Of a DNA stretch of 16,235 bases, positions 13,330-16,235 are shown in pieces. The stretch's first letter is position 1; the number at the start of each line of letters is the position of its first letter. The DNA lies in the NCBI GenBank assembly GCA_030042915.1, contig JASHYS010000269.1:1-16235 (forward strand), read 5' to 3'. This DNA is from Acidobacteriaceae bacterium. GTDB lineage: Bacteria; Acidobacteriota; Terriglobia; Terriglobales; Acidobacteriaceae. The notes beneath the pieces were generated by a model, which did not search any database, was not told the origin of the DNA, and saw only the letters and a program-made list of their open reading frames with translations. The position numbers and the translations under genes are program-made.

Positions 13330-14931
13330 TCAGTGACGGAAGTGTCGAATTCCGGTGAAAACCATGGCCAGGCCCAGCGAATCGGCAGCCGCGATCACTT
13401 CGTCGTCGCGCACCGAGCCGCCGGGCTGGATAACCGCTGTGGCTCCTGCCTGGGCCACGGCCTCAAGACCGTCAGGGAAGGGAAAGAAGGCATCGGAGGC
13501 GGCTACGCAGCCCTTCAGCGGCAGCACCGCTTTCATGGCGCCAAAACGCGCTGCGTCCACGCGGCTCATCTGTCCCGCGCCCACGCCCAGCGTCTGGCCG
13601 TCGCGCGCGTAGACGATGGCATTGGACTTGACGTGCTTCGCGACGCGCCAGGCAAACAGTAAACTGCGTAGCTCCTCTGCCGTGGGAGGTCGCCACGTCA
13701 CCACCTTCAGCTCCGATTCCGTTACCCGGCCAGTGTCGGGATCCTGCAGCAGCAGACCTCCCGACACCTGCTTGATCACGGGTCGCGGCTCGGCTGCTTG
13801 AACCTCAACGAGGCGAAGATTCTTTTTTGCGCTAAAGCGCTCTAGCGCTTCCGGCGAAAATGCAGGCGCCGCGATAGCTTCGACAAACAACTTGGCGATT
13901 TCTTCGGCTGCCGCTCCGTCAACCTCGCGATTGATGCCGATGACACCGCCGAAAGCCGAAACCGGGTCGCTGGCCAGCGCCTTCTGGTACGCCTCAAGCA
14001 CTGTGGCGCCCGTGGCCGCGCCGCAAGGGTTGGTGTGCTTGACGATGATGACGGCCGGCTCGTCAAACTCGGCAGAAAGCTCCCAGCACGCGTCGAGATC
14101 GACAAGGTTGTTAAAACTCAGCTCCTTGCCCTGCAGTTGGCGGGCGCCTGCAATGCCCTTGCCGGAGCAGCCGGCGTAGAGCGCCGCGCGCTGATGCGGA
14201 TTCTCACCGTAGCGTATCGTTTGTTTGAGAGGCAGATTGATGCGCAGCGTAGGAGGCAGAGCGGAATCGGCGAGCACTGCAGCAGCCTGAGGCGCGGGCG
14301 CTTCAGGGATGCGTTCAAGCGTATCGGCAATCGCTGCGTCATAGGCCGCCGTAAGCGCGAAGGCCTGTTTCGCCAGCAGCCAGCGCGTTGCGCGTGTCAG
14401 TCCGCCGCCATTCGCCTTCAACTCTTCGGCCAGCGCCGCGTAATCGGCGGATCGCGTCACGATGGCCACATCTTCAAAGTTTTTGGCTGCGGAGCGGACC
14501 ATCGACGGCCCGCCAATGTCGATGTTTTCAATCAGATGGCCAAAGGCGACGCCCCGCTGAGAAGCAGTCTTTTCGAAGGCATAGAGATTCACCACCACCA
14601 TGTCGATGGACAAGATGCCGTGGGCAGCCACGGCCGCTTCGTGCTCGGCGTTGCCGCGGACGTAAAGCAGGCCGCCATGGACGCGCGGGTGCAACGTCTT
14701 CACGCGGCCGTCCAGCATCTCAGGAAAACCTGTCAACTCGCTGATGTCCTTGACCGAAAGCCCCGCCTCGCGCAGCGTTTTTGCCGTGCCCCCGGTCGAT
14801 ATCAGCTCGGCGCCAAAGCCGGCCAACGTCCTGGCAAACTCCGCCAGGCCGGATTTGTCGGTCACGCTCAGCAACACGCGGCGGATTGGCTTTGTACCCA
14901 TCGCAGCTCGATTCGTTTCCAAACTCGCCAT
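13330..14931 (-). CDS. purH: Bifunctional AICAR transformylase/IMP cyclohydrolase PurH
   Basis: A 533-aa cytoplasmic enzyme for the last two steps of de novo purine synthesis, formylating AICAR with 10-formyl-THF and closing the ring to IMP. The N-terminal MGS-like IMP cyclohydrolase domain (about 17-150) shows [15 protein letters not shown] and [16 protein letters not shown]. The transformylase half carries RYGENPHQ, the catalytic KHTNPCGAA (K298, H299), [12 protein letters not shown] and, near the C-terminus, DAFFPFPDG. Length and motif order are normal. The ATG at 14931 has GGAGG 10 nt and GGGG 6 nt upstream; the ATG at 14901 is possible, as the conserved region begins after it. No other pur gene is adjacent. 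No clear terminator follows before the TPR promoter region. Confidence 0.96.
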   Translation of the reverse strand: MASLETNRAAMGTKPIRRVLLSVTDKSGLAEFARTLAGFGAELISTGGTAKTLREAGLSVKDISELTGFPEMLDGRVKTLHPRVHGGLLYVRGNAEHEAAVAAHGILSIDMVVVNLYAFEKTASQRGVAFGHLIENIDIGGPSMVRSAAKNFEDVAIVTRSADYAALAEELKANGGGLTRATRWLLAKQAFALTAAYDAAIADTLERIPEAPAPQAAAVLADSALPPTLRINLPLKQTIRYGENPHQRAALYAGCSGKGIAGARQLQGKELSFNNLVDLDACWELSAEFDEPAVIIVKHTNPCGAATGATVLEAYQKALASDPVSAFGGVIGINREVDGAAAEEIAKLFVEAIAAPAFSPEALERFSAKKNLRLVEVQAAEPRPVIKQVSGGLLLQDPDTGRVTESELKVVTWRPPTAEELRSLLFAWRVAKHVKSNAIVYARDGQTLGVGAGQMSRVDAARFGAMKAVLPLKGCVAASDAFFPFPDGLEAVAQAGATAVIQPGGSVRDDEVIAAADSLGLAMVFTGIRHFRH

Positions 14932-15111
14932 TCCGACCCCGCCTCCGGAATCCGCGCACCGCCTTCAAGAAACAGTGCTTCGCGGACCAGATTCCAGACT
15001 ACATCGCGCAACCATGCAGGATTTTGCACTGCGAAACGGACCGGAAATGCGCACCTGGACTGGCTCGCATTAGCTTCGCAAATGGGCCGCGCAGTCGCTC
15101 AAGGAATGCTT

Positions 15112-15117
15112 TAGAGT
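15112..15117 (+). promoter_or_regulatory. Candidate -10 element close to the rhomboid start codon
   Basis: TAGAGT ends 6 nt before the ATG at 15124, so a transcript from it would have essentially no leader. GGAG at 15118-15121 is only 2 nt from the ATG and poorly spaced for a ribosome site. Confidence 0.25.
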
Positions 15118-15123
15118 GGAGCT

Positions 15124-15966
15124 ATGGGCCACGTGCCGACACCCCACCCGGAAATCCTTCCTCCAGAAAATCAATACATGCCTCCGCCGCCTCGGCCGCG
15201 GCGGCATAGATGGATGTCTGCCCCGGCGACGTATGTGCTGGTGGGGATCAACTGCGGAGTTTTTCTGGCCATGGTGGCCAATGGCGTCAGCGCTTGGGAT
15301 CCGACCGTGGATCAGGTGATGCGCTGGGGCGCGGACAATGCCGGCAGCGTGCTGATTGACGGGCAGTGGTGGCGCATCATCTCGGCCATGTTCGTGCACG
15401 TGGGCATCCTGCATTTGGCTACCAACATGTGGTGCTTGTGGAACCTGGGCTTGCTGGCCGAGCCGCTGATGGGTTGGGGGGGGCTGCTGGCGGCCTACAT
15501 TCTCACCGGGGCTGCAGGCAATCTGCTTTCGACGCTCGTCAACTGGGTATGGCCGCTCCACGATGGTACAAACATAGTGTTTCCCGCCGGTGCGGGAGCG
15601 TCGGGCGCCGTCTTCGGCATTGCCGGCGCACTCATTGTGCTGCTCAAGTCAAAGCGCTTGCCGGTTCCCCCCTACGAGCTCAAGCGGCTGCGCCGCTCGG
15701 TCATCTACTTCGCCGCCATCAACCTGGCCATCGGCTTCTCCATCAACTTCGGCGGCAATCTCTTCAATGCGGGCATTCGCATCGACAACTGGGCGCACCT
15801 GGGTGGATTCTCCTGCGGGCTGCTCTTTGCCGTACCGCTGGTACCGCGCATCGGCTCACCGCGTAGCGTCTTTACCTTGCGCATGCGGCTCGCCATAGCG
15901 GCCACCGTCATCCTGCTTGTGCTTCTCGGGTTCTATGTGGCCCACATCCCGCCGCCACAGAGCTGA
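15124..15966 (+). CDS. Rhomboid family intramembrane serine protease
   Basis: A 280-aa membrane protease of the GlpG/rhomboid type. The catalytic dyad is visible: S160 in GAGASGAVFG (GxSG motif) and H225 in NWAHLGGF. H97 and N101 in HLATNMW match the GlpG oxyanion/active-site residues H150 and N154. WWRIISAMFVH is the usual L1-TM2 entry. About six hydrophobic segments plus a final C-terminal helix (near 253-273) are predicted, with a Pro/Arg-rich cytoplasmic N-terminus of about 30 residues. The ATG at 15124 has poor ribosome-site spacing; in-frame ATGs at 15178 and 15214 would trim only the tail. It is divergent from purH and ends 14 nt before the convergent regulator. The substrate is unknown. 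Confidence 0.92.
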   Translation: MGHVPTPHPEILPPENQYMPPPPRPRRHRWMSAPATYVLVGINCGVFLAMVANGVSAWDPTVDQVMRWGADNAGSVLIDGQWWRIISAMFVHVGILHLATNMWCLWNLGLLAEPLMGWGGLLAAYILTGAAGNLLSTLVNWVWPLHDGTNIVFPAGAGASGAVFGIAGALIVLLKSKRLPVPPYELKRLRRSVIYFAAINLAIGFSINFGGNLFNAGIRIDNWAHLGGFSCGLLFAVPLVPRIGSPRSVFTLRMRLAIAATVILLVLLGFYVAHIPPPQS

Positions 15967-15980
15967 AAACTCCGGCGCCC

Positions 15981-16235
15981 TCACCGCGTCGCCGTGGCCG
16001 CGAACTTCTTCACCATGGCCAGCAGCAGTTTGCGGTCGCTGTCGTTCAGATTCGAGGAATAGCGGCGGATCTGCGTCAAGAAGCGCAGCTCATCGTCGGA
16101 GAGATTTTGCGTGTTCATCTGGCGCGCCAGCGTGTCGCTGGCGAAGAACTGCGCGATCGGCAGGTCGAGGGCGTGCGCGATCTTGGCCAGGGTGTCGAGC
16201 GAAGGCACGGTATGTCCGTTCTCCACTCGCGAAAG
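15981..16235 (-). CDS. XRE-family helix-turn-helix regulator (5'-partial at window edge)
   Basis: Only the C-terminal 84 residues are inside the window; the frame continues past 16235. The visible start, LSRVENGHTVPSLDTLAKIAHALDLPIAQFF, is the second half of a classic HTH_3 domain: the end of the recognition helix, then the helices packing under it. The usual first half (TQ..LA...G....YIS) must lie beyond the edge. After it come about 50 residues of charged helix with NLSDDELRFLTQIRRYSSNLNDSDRKLLLAMVKKFA, typical of a short regulator without a sensor domain. An apparent GTG at 16226 is not the start, because it falls within the DNA-binding domain. The target is unknown. Confidence 0.85.
   Translation of the reverse strand, partial: LSRVENGHTVPSLDTLAKIAHALDLPIAQFFASDTLARQMNTQNLSDDELRFLTQIRRYSSNLNDSDRKLLLAMVKKFAATATR

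Noticed and set aside
14035..15114. 359-codon open frame antisense to purH
   Set aside because: It mirrors purH codons and is Arg/His/Gln-rich without recognisable motifs; PurH on the other strand is certain.
1..16235. Mobile element, CRISPR array, toxin-antitoxin or phage defence cassette
   Set aside because: No transposase, integrase, direct-repeat/spacer array, small toxin-antitoxin pair or known defence domain was seen on either strand. The lone XRE fragment at the right edge could belong to one beyond the window, but nothing here shows it.

Overview
The window is GC-rich bacterial chromosome, densely packed with housekeeping genes on both strands. Gene content, short intergenic gaps and TATAAT/TAGAAT-type -10 elements would suit a soil-type Acidobacteriota (Terriglobia-like) genome or metagenome bin. 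That assignment rests on gene style and on a general impression of acidobacterial intergenic repeats; there is no rRNA or other marker gene here to confirm it.

Layout, left to right. A small conserved-looking acidic protein enters from the left edge (to 255). A possible 70-aa membrane mini-protein lies on the minus strand (270-482). A group II PLP-dependent decarboxylase follows (802-2181), then about 540 bp without a convincing gene that ends in a tandem 7-bp repeat touching the next start codon. A plus-strand cluster follows: a Cys/Met-metabolism PLP enzyme (2720-3868), tsaB (3877-4572) and rimI (4569-5045), the last two overlapping by 4 nt. Next come a DUF465/YdcH-like coiled-coil protein (5285-5494) and the psd-pssA pair (5628-7219), which makes phosphatidylserine and decarboxylates it to phosphatidylethanolamine and also overlaps by 4 nt. 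A USG-1-like relative of aspartate-semialdehyde dehydrogenase lacking the catalytic cysteine (7305-8330) ends one base away from a convergent dNTP triphosphohydrolase (8332-9516, minus).

Divergent from the latter is a lone periplasmic sugar-binding lipoprotein (9772-10764) with no transporter genes beside it. On the minus strand are an exported 751-aa TPR protein (10848-13103) and, upstream of it, purH (13330-14931). A rhomboid intramembrane protease (15124-15966, plus) meets the C-terminal part of an XRE-family regulator (15981-16235, minus) that runs off the right edge.

Functionally the window combines phospholipid synthesis (psd, pssA), tRNA t6A modification and ribosomal protein acetylation (tsaB, rimI), sulfur amino acid metabolism, purine synthesis (purH) and nucleotide pool control (dNTPase). 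I see no phage, IS element, CRISPR array, toxin-antitoxin pair, defence island or tRNA. I found no convincing new multi-gene system. The points most worth checking are the cysteine-less ASADH paralogue, an inverted repeat wrapped around the TPR gene's -10 element, the heptamer repeat at a start codon, and the CXXCH-bearing mini-protein.
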